A DNA stretch of 16,327 nucleotides, from positions 1 through 16,327 of the forward strand of contig JANBQS010000508.1 of the NCBI GenBank assembly GCA_027577415.1, given 5' to 3'. How positions within the stretch are numbered: the first letter of the stretch is position 1; the number at the start of each line of letters is the position of its first letter. Below are positions 1 through 7,874 of this stretch, piece by piece. A program made the translations under genes and the position numbers. The notes under the pieces are model-generated. The model ran no database searches. It had not been told where the DNA came from and was given only the letters and a program-made list of their open reading frames with translations. Source of the stretch: Coemansia sp. RSA 922. Lineage: Eukaryota; Kickxellomycota; Kickxellomycetes; Kickxellales; Kickxellaceae.

Positions 1-138
1 GCAGATGACAACAGTATGTGAGGAATGAGCGCCATGCATACCTAGGCATTCCCGCGAAGACCCAATGCCAGGGCCAGCGGCGGTAGTACGGGCATTAGAA
101 GGGCCCCAGGGATCGAGGATATCGTAGAGGTCACTCAT
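1..138 (-). CDS. N-terminus of unidentified protein, cut by window edge
   Basis: An ATG at 138 on the minus strand opens a frame of 46 codons that stays open to base 1. The peptide starts MSDLYDILDPWGPSNA and continues rich in Gly, Ala, Ser and His. No domain is recognisable. Support: A at position -3 of the ATG, a long pyrimidine-rich leader just before it, many G/C-ending codons as in the neighbouring genes, and a place 174 bases downstream of the mannosyltransferase stop in the same direction. Against: 46 open codons can occur by chance, and no homologue is known to me. It could be a first exon. I infer a real gene start with moderate confidence and no function. Confidence 0.5.
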   Translation of the reverse strand, partial: MSDLYDILDPWGPSNARTTAAGPGIGSSRECLGMHGAHSSHTVVIC

Positions 139-312
139 TATTAAGAGGCAACAAAAAGAAGTTGGAAAGAAGAAGAAAAAAGAATAGAAAAAGAAAGTTG
201 GAAAGAAAGGGTGTGATAAATCCTGACATAGGTGCCAAGATCCGCTAAAAACGCAAAGGGTATCGCAATCCATTAATCATTTTTCGAAAGGGTGAGAAGA
301 GAAAAAGGCCTA
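139..312 (-). promoter_or_regulatory. Compact intergenic region: mannosyltransferase 3' end and leader of next gene
   Basis: These 174 bases separate the mannosyltransferase stop from the next start codon. On the minus strand 140-210 is almost purely pyrimidine, typical of fungal leaders and core promoters. A near-direct repeat, AGTTGGAAAGAA (plus strand), occurs at about 160 and again at about 197. No clear TATA box or canonical AATAAA for the upstream gene was found. Confidence 0.4.
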
Positions 313-2700
313 CTACATAGCGTACATATCTTCGTAGACGTTCCAAGTGCTGAGCCACCTGCGACCAGCCAGCTCCTTGGCGGGGCGGTCCCAGCCATAG
401 GTGAAGGGCGAGAAGTAAAGGAACACCAGGCAGACCAAGGCGCCAATGCACCAAGCGGCCAGATGCAGGTATCTGCCACGGCGCCAGTGCTTAAAGACCA
501 AGTCCAAGTCGAAGGCCAGCTGCAGCAGCGCAAAGTACAGCGCTGGCAGATAGTGGTGGATATATGTCACGCGGCCCATGAGGAAGAACGGGAAATAGTG
601 CAGTGCCCAGCCGCCCCACAGCAGCTTGCTGTTGTCCCAGAACTCGAGTAGCTCACCCGAGCGCCAGTCGCTGCACTGGCGGCGCTGGCGTGCCAGCCAG
701 TAGAGCAAGCGGAACGGATACACGATGCAGGCGATGGCCGACGCCCACCACAAGATCGGGTTACCGACCTCATAGTACTTTATCGTCTTGTCGCCCCAGC
801 CGACCATACGCATAGGATAGATCAGGAACGGCCACGACCATGGGTCACTCTCAAGCGCGTTGTACTTGTCCCGGTCCGGCGACAGGCCGCTGTTGGTCTT
901 GCCCATCTCAATGTTGAGCTGAACCATATCAACGAAAAAGTCGCCCTTGACGTACTTTGACAAGTCGTCATTCAGCATGCGCTTGTTGGTGTTGTGCTCG
1001 ATATACCATAGCACGTCGTTGCTTTTGACGTCCTTTTTGTGCGTCGTGTCTGGCAGGCACGTCACCTCGGATTGGCCCCAGCCCCACTTTGGCAGGCGGC
1101 GCGACCCGACGCGCAAGAGACATCCCATGCTCACATGCCGTAGTCGGAACACGGTTGTCATGGCATGTAGGCGCGTGTCGCTACTCTTGGAGTGCTTTTG
1201 CTTGACAACCTCGACACGCCAGTCGCTGATGCCGTCGTCACTACTAGCGGTAATGTTTTCGGCAGCCACCTCGAAATGGTTGGTCGTCAGGGGCGCTAGG
1301 AACTGCTTGCTGCTTCGGAGCACGGCACCAGTCTTGTTGTGTACCAATTGCACTATATCGCCGTGGGTAACAAACTCGATCTTATCCAAGGTGTAATTGG
1401 CCTCAATGCCGCGGGCCTTGTGCAGCTGCCAGACATTGTTGGTGTCGCGGTGAGGGAAGCACGTCACTTGTTGCTGGCGCGACATGCTCGGGTAGAGGTG
1501 AATATGCGAGTGTAGCAGCCCTGGTCCATTGTACAGCGAGCGCATGTCGACAAATGCGCCATATGTAATGTCGTAAGGCTGGCTGTTGAGCTTGCTCCCC
1601 AACAAGCGCGCTTGGAAGTTGGCTGACATTTTGTGTTCTCCCGATCCCGTGCGATGGAGAATTTTGAAGTGGACCCAGAAGCACGCCATGTAGACGATTA
1701 GCGGCAGCACGATGAGCCCGTTGATGCGCGTAAGCCAATGCATGGTATAGTCCTCCAAGGGAATCCGGTCGCAGAATTTGCGGAACAAGTCCTCGACGGT
1801 AACAATTCCAACCAAAATAACGCAGAACAGTCCAACCCACTTTGAGCTCATCGCGCAGCCCAGAGAGAATCCGGTCATCATCAGCCACGCCCACCATCGG
1901 TACGAAAATGGCTCTCCATACTTATCGACGTTCTTGAATGTCGCGGCGCTCAACAACGTAAGTGCCGTAAAGAACAGCAGCTGCCCGTCGAGCAAGACTA
2001 AGCGACTCATAACACAGATGGCATTGTCCAATAGCACAAAGCTCGCAGCCAGGATGGACATCGGCCGGCTCATGCGCAGTTGCAAGCACGTCAAGTACGC
2101 CAGCGGAACCAGCGCAATACCGTACATGGCAATCTGCACGCGCATCGTCGTGTAATCGATGTGGTCGGGGTACTTGTTGGCGCTCTTGAGGTCGTAGGAC
2201 CCATTGAATCCTGCTAAAGTCTGCGCCAGGGCAACAAGCATCTTTGCCAGCGGCGGATGGACGTCGTGGTAGTATGTACGGTTCAGGTACTTGGGTCCGA
2301 AGTTACTACAAAAATGAGATTCGTCCCACAACTTCTTGTTCGAGCGACCGATGCGGTAGAGCCGGGTCATTAAGGAGAACAGGGTAAGTACAACTACGGC
2401 TACAAGATCTCGGCTGCGCAAGATCCCTGATATCCCATCAGCCAACGATATGGCAGAGAAGTCAGTATTGTCCCTGTGGCTGCTGCCAATGCCTCCACTG
2501 TCTCGCTGTACCGTCGAAGCAACCGCTGGGTATGCGCCGTAGGTCTTGGACGACGATCCTTCGCCGCGGGCATTCAGCGTGTGTGTGGAGTACTTTGCGC
2601 CATGATTGCGCCCACCGGAGGTACTGTCTGTCGTGAATGGCAGCGTCTCTGCACTGACAGGGGTGTGACGCCCACGCTGCTTCAAATGGCCGGATTCCAT
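313..2700 (-). CDS. Dolichyl-phosphate-mannose:protein O-mannosyltransferase, PMT2-like
   Basis: An ER membrane enzyme that moves mannose from dolichyl-phosphate-mannose to Ser/Thr of secretory and cell-wall proteins (GT39 family). From ATG 2700 it is 795 residues, near the usual PMT size. Residues 1-90 are a low-complexity cytosolic tail; a first membrane segment lies at about 97-115. The loop-1 catalytic Asp-Glu pair sits at 126-127 (LWDESHF), followed by YHDVHPP at 144-150. Multi-span segments follow, then a lumenal MIR region at about 395-570 starting LLHSHIHLYPS. Next come the family motif DPWSWPF at 619-625, HYFPFFLMGR at 701-710, and the last membrane segments to about 764. The Trp-Asp-Glu form and the AGFNGSYDL stretch favour the PMT2 subfamily, which in yeast works as a heterodimer with a PMT1-type partner. 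No intron is apparent. Oddity: loop 1 seems one residue longer than usual after DESHF. Family assignment is firm; the subfamily is less so. Confidence 0.95.
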   Translation of the reverse strand: MESGHLKQRGRHTPVSAETLPFTTDSTSGGRNHGAKYSTHTLNARGEGSSSKTYGAYPAVASTVQRDSGGIGSSHRDNTDFSAISLADGISGILRSRDLVAVVVLTLFSLMTRLYRIGRSNKKLWDESHFCSNFGPKYLNRTYYHDVHPPLAKMLVALAQTLAGFNGSYDLKSANKYPDHIDYTTMRVQIAMYGIALVPLAYLTCLQLRMSRPMSILAASFVLLDNAICVMSRLVLLDGQLLFFTALTLLSAATFKNVDKYGEPFSYRWWAWLMMTGFSLGCAMSSKWVGLFCVILVGIVTVEDLFRKFCDRIPLEDYTMHWLTRINGLIVLPLIVYMACFWVHFKILHRTGSGEHKMSANFQARLLGSKLNSQPYDITYGAFVDMRSLYNGPGLLHSHIHLYPSMSRQQQVTCFPHRDTNNVWQLHKARGIEANYTLDKIEFVTHGDIVQLVHNKTGAVLRSSKQFLAPLTTNHFEVAAENITASSDDGISDWRVEVVKQKHSKSSDTRLHAMTTVFRLRHVSMGCLLRVGSRRLPKWGWGQSEVTCLPDTTHKKDVKSNDVLWYIEHNTNKRMLNDDLSKYVKGDFFVDMVQLNIEMGKTNSGLSPDRDKYNALESDPWSWPFLIYPMRMVGWGDKTIKYYEVGNPILWWASAIACIVYPFRLLYWLARQRRQCSDWRSGELLEFWDNSKLLWGGWALHYFPFFLMGRVTYIHHYLPALYFALLQLAFDLDLVFKHWRRGRYLHLAAWCIGALVCLVFLYFSPFTYGWDRPAKELAGRRWLSTWNVYEDMYAM

Positions 2701-2892
2701 TTGCTCATTGACTGCTGGACGCAATTTCAATCTTTGCTCAAATTGAACAGGCGCAAGCGAGAACGACGACGGTGTTGCCAGGGTTAAAATAATAAAAGAG
2801 AGTGTTAGAAGAGAATAATGGCAGGAAAGGCTTGATAAAGTGAGTATACTAAAGGAAGAGAGAGAGAGGGGCCTGAGTTCAGGGTTCCTCAA
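2701..2892 (-). other. In-frame upstream extension of the mannosyltransferase frame, probably leader
   Basis: The frame stays open for 64 codons upstream, to an ATG at 2892. The encoded stretch is Leu/Ser-rich and comes from pyrimidine-rich DNA, as fungal 5' leaders do. PMT enzymes have a cytosolic, non-hydrophobic N-terminus and no cleaved signal peptide, so I favour the ATG at 2700. Starting at 2892 would give 859 residues and an extra hydrophobic segment, upsetting the usual topology. 5' RACE or ribosome profiling would decide. Confidence 0.5.
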
Positions 2893-3727
2893 AAATAGAC
2901 ATGGGGACCAAGCTCATGAATGTGGGGAGATCGTCATGCACTCAATGCAGAAACCGCTTAATCGATCAACACAGTAAGGAAGGCTGCTACTCTGAAGTCT
3001 TCAACAAAATCGTTGAGGCGAAGGTTGGTGCATTCCGACGAGTGTTCAAGTTGAAAAGCTGCACAGGCATGGATACACAGTCAAGGACAATGCGTAGCCA
3101 CCAACTGCCTCAATCCAGAATGATGTGACACTGCTCTTCTTTATCCTTTCTTGCCCTGTGCGCAAGCAGACATTTTCCCTATCCACCTCCATGCATCCAA
3201 TGTATGATGCCTCTTTTCACATTGACAGGCGGCAAATCAGCAAAGCCTTCCATCAACGTTGCCGTTTGCCTTAGATGTGTGGACTATTCCTTATTTTCCA
3301 TTATCCAGGTTTTGCAGAAAGGGCAGCAAAGGCAAATAGAGAAGCTCCAATTCTATTAGATAGTAATAAAGAATATAAAATAAAACGAGAGTTAAGCTAA
3401 CTAGAGAAACAATTCAACATCTTATGCGCCATCAAGCACACTTATAAACGCTACGTCGTCCTGTAAACAGATGGAACAGGCCGATAAAATAAATACTATC
3501 CAACACCATGGGAAAGAATTGTGTAAAAGCAATTGTTGCTCCTAGCTTAGCCTAGTGTATGTGCATATGTTTAATTATGATATTGTCCATCTAAGTGGAT
3601 CTACCTGGGAGTGATCAAGAGAGAACGGCTATGGCAAAGCTTATTTGCAAGAGACAATGGACCAACATAGAGCACTCACAGAATTGGAGGTCAACTGACT
3701 GGACTACAGACCACTGAATCTGCATGA
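2893..3727. other. Gene-free interval between mannosyltransferase and gene A
   Basis: About 835 bases holding the mannosyltransferase promoter and the 3' region of gene A. An open frame of 75 codons at 2901-3128 (plus) has no family features and opposes the gene direction, so I do not call it. AT-rich patches lie around 3350-3400. No tRNA, repeat or convincing TATA box was seen. Confidence 0.5.
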
Positions 3728-4162
3728 TCAGAGAATAGAACAAAAGATTGGCTGCGAAGATTCCCCTTTGGCAACCATACCTAGATATTTTTTTTGTCCA
3801 TCACTACTTGGGTTATCATAGCATAATATGCAACCATTGTAGTGAGGTTTTAACACATTCAAGTACTCCAAAAATGGATTTTCATCAAGGACACTTACGG
3901 GCCAGCCTTTTATATAGTGAACAAATACTATGTCTTTCTGTTTGATATGGTCTACCTCCAGCTTGCCCATGCAATGATTTAAGTCTATTATTCCTATTTT
4001 AGCCCCTTGCTTACATGGGAATTTAATATGGCGTAGCTTCTCTAGTGCCTCATTGTCAAAAGAGTATGCAACATATGAAGAGTCCTCTTTTTTTATATAC
4101 TCTATTAGGTTATCGAAGCTCCAAAGCGTTGTCACAGCTACAGCCTTAGCTACATCAGTCAT
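3728..4162 (-). CDS. Tandem-family small protein, copy A (unknown function)
   Basis: 144 residues from ATG 4162 (starts MTDVAKAV). The frame is open further upstream to 4459, but that part crosses the TATA box, so the start at 4162 is chosen; copy C starts in the same context (CAATGACTGAT). Not recognised. Predicted by eye: helix (FDNLIEYIKK), strand (YVAYSF), helix (DNEALEKLRHI), strand (KIGIIDLN), strand (IVFVHYIKG), helix, strand (CILCYDNPS). The alternation recalls the first half of a thioredoxin fold but without a CxxC site, so this is speculation. It has no signal peptide or membrane segment. The protein ends CSIL, which fits a CaaX prenylation box with Leu last. Copies B, C and D share the strand-helix core and the KDI(V/F)F-type motif. 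It is the longest copy, with an extra C-terminal tail. Confidence 0.72.
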   Translation of the reverse strand: MTDVAKAVAVTTLWSFDNLIEYIKKEDSSYVAYSFDNEALEKLRHIKFPCKQGAKIGIIDLNHCMGKLEVDHIKQKDIVFVHYIKGWPVSVLDENPFLEYLNVLKPHYNGCILCYDNPSSDGQKKYLGMVAKGESSQPIFCSIL

Positions 4163-4320
4163 TGTATAGAGGTCTGGCGAAAAAGTAAAAAAAAAAGTAG
4201 GGAGTAAAAGTGGATGAGATGAAATAACAATTTCTGGAGAAGAAAAAGAGCAGGAAGAGTGCTCTTTTATACCTGGCGAGTTCAAGCAAGCCCTCCAATG
4301 ATTCAGTTTGAAAATGCGAC
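4163..4320 (-). promoter_or_regulatory. Core promoter and leader of gene A
   Basis: TATAAAA (minus) lies at 4265-4271, 102 bases before the ATG at 4162, giving a probable leader of about 70 bases. The block 4261-4319 matches 5751-5810 in front of gene B with five substitutions and one single-base indel by eye, including CAAGCAAGCCCTCC and CAGTTTGAAAATGCGA (plus strand). The leader is A/G-rich on the plus strand, as in copies B and C. Confidence 0.7.
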
Positions 4321-4639
4321 CGATTGGGAGGAGGAAGGGCAGCTGGAGAGCAAGACTTGAAAAATATACTGTCAGGCTTTCAAAGGAATCTCTTTTGAAA
4401 TAACAGCTCGGTGCCAAGAAAAGGGGAAAACAGAAGCAAATTTCCTGCCACCAAAGCATTTTTCAACAAATTTTGAAGGAGGAATGTTCTCTTTTGCGAG
4501 GCTTTGGCAAATGCCTCCACACTCAAAGCCTCTCCTGTTAGGTGATTGGTTGGAGTAGGTCTTCAATCTATTGTAGACTACCAACCGCAGCCAAAGCAGC
4601 CAAAACCCTACACTTTGTAATGTTTCAACACAAATTGGC

Positions 4640-4800
4640 AACTAGAAGCAGAGATTGTTGGGGGTAGACAAAAGCCCTTTGGCGCTATTTTTTCTTTGAA
4701 AGTGCCAAAGACAGAAAAGAACCCCCTTTTTGGTAGATGGCCAAAGCCTTGCCTCAGGCTCTACAGTTGCCAGCGGAATTGGCATTGAAAGAACCTTTGG
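4640..4800 (-). repeat. Far-upstream duplicated block, copy A
   Basis: This stretch resembles 6266-6420 upstream of gene B. Shared landmarks in order on the plus strand: CAAAAGCCCTTTGGCGCTAT, CTTTGAAA, AAAGAACCCCC/AAAGAACTTCC, then AGATGGCCAAAG and CAGCGGAATTGG/CCGCAGAATTGG. A weaker match lies at 7540-7600 upstream of gene C (CCCCTTTTGGCGCTTTT followed by CTTTGAA). It marks the ends of a duplicated unit of about 1.5 kb. Open frames here are not conserved between copies. Confidence 0.6.
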
Positions 4801-5287
4801 AGTAGCATCGTCTTCTCCCCAATAATCTAACGTGAAAACAGCAACCCCAATGTAGAAATTCAACAGCTCAGTTAAGTGTTTCCTGTACCCCCTTTGAAAG
4901 CAGCTATGTAAGAGCGTCTTCTGCCCTAAGCTTTGTCTAGATTTTAAGCTAATGTATATTATGATACTATTCATTAATGTGAATAAGAAAAACTAACCTT
5001 TAAAGTGTTTAGGAAAAGTTTTATAGGAAAACGACTGCAGTGAGTGTACTAACATGAGTCGATATACCAAAACAGTGAGGGTTAGCCATACATGTGCAAA
5101 TGTGCCTAGCTCTCATAATGGTAAGCCAGTGGTGTGGTAAATGTCCACAAGTGTTTTTCCCTTCAACATCAGAGAATAGCTTATTAAAATAAGCAGGATG
5201 TAAAGAAGGAAAAAAGACTTGTGGTGTACAAATCAAGAATAATGACCTAGATATTGTGGAACGGACATTATGCACTACTTCATTAAC
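4801..5287. other. Gene-free interval between copies A and B
   Basis: AT-rich spacer holding the 3' region of gene B and the distal upstream part of gene A. An 84-codon frame at 5021-5275 (minus) has no counterpart in the other units and no family features. No RNA gene or clear terminator was seen. Confidence 0.45.
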
Positions 5288-5653
5288 CTAGCTGCTAGCC
5301 TGCCAATATACTTTATGATTTGGCAAGTGATTAACTACATTATCCAGATATATCTTAAATTGGCTATCTTCAATATTTTCAGCCTCCCCGTCTTCATAGC
5401 TTTCAAAAAATATATCCTTCTCTTTAAATGGCTCTAATTCCTGGGGACTAGAAGTGTCGAGGAGTTTATGCGAAATGACATTTAAATCAACCAGTCCTAT
5501 TAGAAATTCCTTTTCACCTGAGTATTCAACAAGATTAAGCTCCTTTAGTGCCTCAGTGGCATAGGAAAACGCGACATATGCTCTTTCAGCACTACGGATA
5601 AATTTATCATATTCCTCTTTGCCTTTAAAGAACTTGGTTGTAATAGAGTCCAT
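5288..5653 (-). CDS. Tandem-family small protein, copy B (unknown function)
   Basis: 121 residues from ATG 5653 (starts MDSITTKFF). An in-frame ATG farther up at 5854 lies beyond the TATA box and is rejected. It shares with copy A the order helix (EYDKFIRSA), strand (YVAFSY), helix (ATEALKELNL), strand (FLIGLVDLN), the KEKDIFFESY strand and a helix before a last strand, but ends early (VYWQASS), without the tail of copy A. It is acidic, with Glu/Asp-rich loops, no signal peptide and no membrane span. By eye only about a quarter to a third of residues match copy A, far less than their promoters. Function unknown; probably cytosolic or nuclear by default. Confidence 0.7.
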   Translation of the reverse strand: MDSITTKFFKGKEEYDKFIRSAERAYVAFSYATEALKELNLVEYSGEKEFLIGLVDLNVISHKLLDTSSPQELEPFKEKDIFFESYEDGEAENIEDSQFKIYLDNVVNHLPNHKVYWQASS

Positions 5654-5811
5654 TGAATAGCAGTTTACAGAAATTGGTGCCAAAAACAAGTGGAGAGTAG
5701 TGTGTGTGATGGAGGAATAATTGTAGGAAAAGAAAAATAGCGGGAAGGGTGCTCTTTTTATACCAGGCGAGCTCAAGCAAGCCCTCCGAAAATTCAGTTT
5801 GAAAATGCGAA
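5654..5811 (-). promoter_or_regulatory. Core promoter and leader of gene B
   Basis: TATAAAAA (minus) at 5755-5762 stands 101 bases before ATG 5653, nearly the same spacing as in gene A. The block 5751-5810 is the close partner of 4261-4319. The leader shows the shared pattern seen on the plus strand as GGAATAATTGTAGGAAAAGA, similar to copies A and C. Confidence 0.7.
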
Positions 5812-5944
5812 TGGAGGGGCAGTCAGAGAGCGATACTTGAAAAACTGACATCATGCTTTCAACGTATCTGCACTTGGAATTTCAGTTTGCTCTCAAGCTG
5901 TCAAAGGAGGCAAAGGTTCTTGGGCGCTCTTTCTTCAAAGAAGC

Positions 5945-5963
5945 AACTGTCATTATGACAGTT
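5945..5963. promoter_or_regulatory. Perfect 8-bp inverted repeat upstream of gene B
   Basis: AACTGTCA and TGACAGTT are perfect inverse complements separated by TTA. The site lies about 290 bases upstream of ATG 5653 and about 180 bases beyond the TATA box, a normal place for a fungal activator or repressor site. TGACAG half-sites are bound by TALE homeodomain proteins in general, but no factor is proved here. I did not find the same palindrome in units A or C. Confidence 0.4.
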
Positions 5964-6112
5964 AAGCGAACTTTTTCTTACAAGGTGGTTGCATAGAGGG
6001 TGTAATGCCGACAAGTCTGTTGGGGCGTGCTGAGCTGCAGTGTTACAATAGTAGTTTTTGCAATGTTAAAACAATAAATTCTGAAAATACAAGAGAGAAA
6101 ACTCCCCGATTC

Positions 6113-6129
6113 CTCAGCCTAGTGCTGAG
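6113..6129. repeat. Short hairpin, 6-bp arms
   Basis: CTCAGC and GCTGAG flank a five-base loop (CTAGT). It lies in the upstream part of unit B, 460 bases from its start codon, and is not followed by a T-run. It may be incidental. Confidence 0.3.
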
Positions 6130-6265
6130 CGGGAAAACGTATAAATACTAGTGAGACATACTGTGATCATCAATGTTAATCAGTGCTACGTTACATACGA
6201 TGGCTATGTGACATGCAGCAAAAAACTGCCCAATTTTGCTGTTTCAGCACGAATGGATAGTAGGA

Positions 6266-6420
6266 GGTAGACACAATGATTGGAGCAGGCAAAAGCCCTT
6301 TTGGCACTATTTTTCCTTGAAAAATGCAAGACAAAGAAGCAAAAGAACTTCCTTTGGCAGATGGCCAAAGTCTTGTCTCAAGCTCAACGGCTGCCCGCAG
6401 AATTGGTGTGGGGAGAATTT
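6266..6420 (-). repeat. Far-upstream duplicated block, copy B
   Basis: Partner of 4640-4800: CAAAAGCCCTTTTGGCACTAT, a CTTGAAAA stretch, AAAGAACTTCC, then GGCAGATGGCCAAAGTCTTG. The similarity is clear but interrupted by small indels. Plus-strand open frames here (for example 6280-6561) are not kept in the sister block and are not called genes. Confidence 0.6.
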
Positions 6421-6808
6421 CTTATACAACCTATCCTTCCCCTAGCCTTTCGATTTGTGAACAATTGCCTCCCATTGAAGACAATCCATTGTCTAGCTGT
6501 ATGTTTCCCAAAACGACCTAAGGAAAATAATATGTTAGAGCAACAATCCCTCAAAGCATAGCCTAGTTTTGCTATTATGAAAGATTTGTAAGAATTGGGC
6601 GGAGCTGTCACTAAGCACACATTGGCATGTCAGAGAATATGATGTTAGTAAGGCCTAGTTTATTCTGTTAGAAACATTCTAAAACATATGATAAATGCAG
6701 AGTATAAAACTAAAAACTATAACACACATTTATAGTGTGAGCCTATACCGTGCGAAATAAACGGAGTCAATCCTATTACCTGTGATCTAGTGGACATAGG
6801 ACTCCCAG
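6421..6808. other. Gene-free interval between unit B and gene C
   Basis: AT-rich spacer of about 390 bases that carries the 3' region of gene C. A weak inverted repeat, CACAC/GTGTG, sits at 6723-6739 about 70 bases past the gene C stop; it could help 3' end formation but is too short to rely on. Nothing else was seen. Confidence 0.4.
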
Positions 6809-7129
6809 CTAGGCTGTGGTATTTGCACGTGCTTTACAATCCGGGTGATCATAGGTTATTATGTAATCTTTCAACTTTTCTTCCACTGCCTTCAAGTATG
6901 CCAAAACATCCCCATCAGCAATATCTACACGCTCTCCTCCCTTTAGGCACATGAATAATATTTCTTTATTCCTAAGGCCTTTAGTTTCCTCCCGCTTGGG
7001 ATCCAATAAACATGTTACTACTGTAAACCCGTTGCCATTGAACTCGATTTTACTTAGCATATTTAGTGCATCAGCGTCAAGGGATGATGCGAAATAGGTA
7101 AGTTTATTGCTTTCCTTGATATCAGTCAT
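6809..7129 (-). CDS. Tandem-family small protein, copy C (unknown function)
   Basis: 106 residues from ATG 7129 (starts MTDIKESNK), in the same CAATGACTGAT context as gene A. Compared with A it lacks about 15 residues covering the first helix. The rest aligns: strand (LTYFASS), helix (DADALNMLSKIEF), strand (FTVVTCLLD), NKEILFMCLKGG, helix (VLAYLKAVEEKL), strand (YIITYDHPD). The YDHP/YDNP motif is shared with copy A. The end is NTTA, so there is no CaaX box. No signal peptide or membrane span. It is either a working shorter paralogue or one starting to decay. Function unknown. Confidence 0.68.
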   Translation of the reverse strand: MTDIKESNKLTYFASSLDADALNMLSKIEFNGNGFTVVTCLLDPKREETKGLRNKEILFMCLKGGERVDIADGDVLAYLKAVEEKLKDYIITYDHPDCKARANTTA

Positions 7130-7343
7130 TGTGTAGCAGTCTAATGAAGACAAAAAATGGTAGTGAGTAATAGTGGATACGGTGAAAAAATAATTGTTAG
7201 AGAAAAAGAAGAGGTGCTTTTTTATACCCGAAAGACTGAAAAAAAAGTCCTCTATCCCTTTAGCTTGAAAAATGCAAAGAATTGGAAAATGTGCAATTGG
7301 AGGAGGAGCAGTACTTTTAAAAGAAAAGAAATTTTCTTAGTTT
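7130..7343 (-). promoter_or_regulatory. Core promoter and leader of gene C
   Basis: TATAAAAAA (minus) at 7218-7226 lies 88 bases before ATG 7129. The DNA around it is a diverged form of the A and B promoters: plus-strand AATAATTGTTAGAGAAAAAG, then GTGCTTTTTTATACC, then TAGCTTGAAAAATGC in place of CAGTTTGAAAATGC. The CAAGCAAGCCCTCC part is eroded to AAAAAAAAGTCCTC. Confidence 0.62.
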
Positions 7344-7449
7344 CAAAGGGAATTTCCTTTGATGATGAAGATGATGATGTCGTTGGATTGGAGCCCAACA
7401 TGGGCATGAACTGATGACCCCGATGCTAAAACCAAAGGGAATTTCCTTT
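7344..7449 (-). mobile_element. 72-base insertion with 17-bp flanking direct repeats; truncated retroelement 3' end
   Basis: CAAAGGGAATTTCCTTT occurs at 7344-7360 and again at 7433-7449, exactly flanking a 72-base insert at 7361-7432. The insert begins on the plus strand with a GAT-rich run, so on the minus strand it ends in a (CATC-type) trinucleotide tail, preceded by a perfect small hairpin GCCCA-TGT-TGGGC. Flanking duplication plus simple-repeat 3' tail plus 3' hairpin fits target-primed insertion of a strongly 5'-truncated non-LTR retroelement or a SINE copying its tail. The insert also has GGCTCCAATCC, close to a tRNA B-box, which would suit a SINE. The direct repeat is itself nearly palindromic. 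The family is unknown; a simple local duplication cannot be excluded. Confidence 0.5.
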
Positions 7450-7874
7450 AAAATTGTTTCTTTGTTCGTTTTTTTTTTCTTTTGCCAAAAAGGAAAAGGG
7501 AGGAAAAGGGAAGCCAGTTGTTGGAAAGCAAGTGAGACCCCTTTTGGCGCTTTTCCTCCCCTTTGAACTAAAAATAAAGCCAAAGAAGAAAAAAATATTT
7601 TTGGCAAGCTCGAGAAAGTAGGAGGGTGTTTCCACCACGCTGTTCTACGACCATGGCTGCCAGCTTGGAGGGAGTGCATTTTTAGCTTCTTTTCTTGTGT
7701 AGCTGCCTGCTCTGTGAGCTACGAGGTTGAGAGAAATGAGAATAACAGTTTAGCTCTCAAACACGGTTAATAGCAGATATAATTTATCGTCTAAACGCAG
7801 TATTGGAAACTATACTAAAAGGTGCTTAATATGCTCTCTAGCGAAGCTTAAATATGTTCTTGATTTAATTTTAC
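7450..7874. other. Distal upstream part of unit C; gene-free
   Basis: The stretch 7450-7620 is purine/pyrimidine-biased, with poly-T and poly-A runs, and holds the diverged third copy of the far-upstream block (near 7540-7600). From 7620 to 7874 it is the 3' region of copy D and shows nothing recognisable. A 120-codon minus-strand frame (7317-7679) crosses the insertion and repeats and is dismissed. Confidence 0.45.

Noticed and set aside
1403..1897. 164-codon frame on the minus strand
   Set aside because: Overlaps the mannosyltransferase, whose own frame has clear conserved motifs; it is a shadow.
2901..3128. 75-codon plus-strand open frame upstream of the mannosyltransferase
   Set aside because: No domain, no promoter pattern, composition like the surrounding non-coding DNA.
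4642..4974. 110-codon minus-strand frame in unit A upstream region
   Set aside because: Not preserved in the related block of unit B; no family features.
6236..6561. Three overlapping plus-strand frames in unit B
   Set aside because: They lie in the duplicated upstream block, and the sister block at 4640-4800 does not keep these frames.
3728..7129. Classical thioredoxin assignment for the tandem family
   Set aside because: The strand-helix order is only partly similar and no CxxC redox site is present, so the family is left unassigned.
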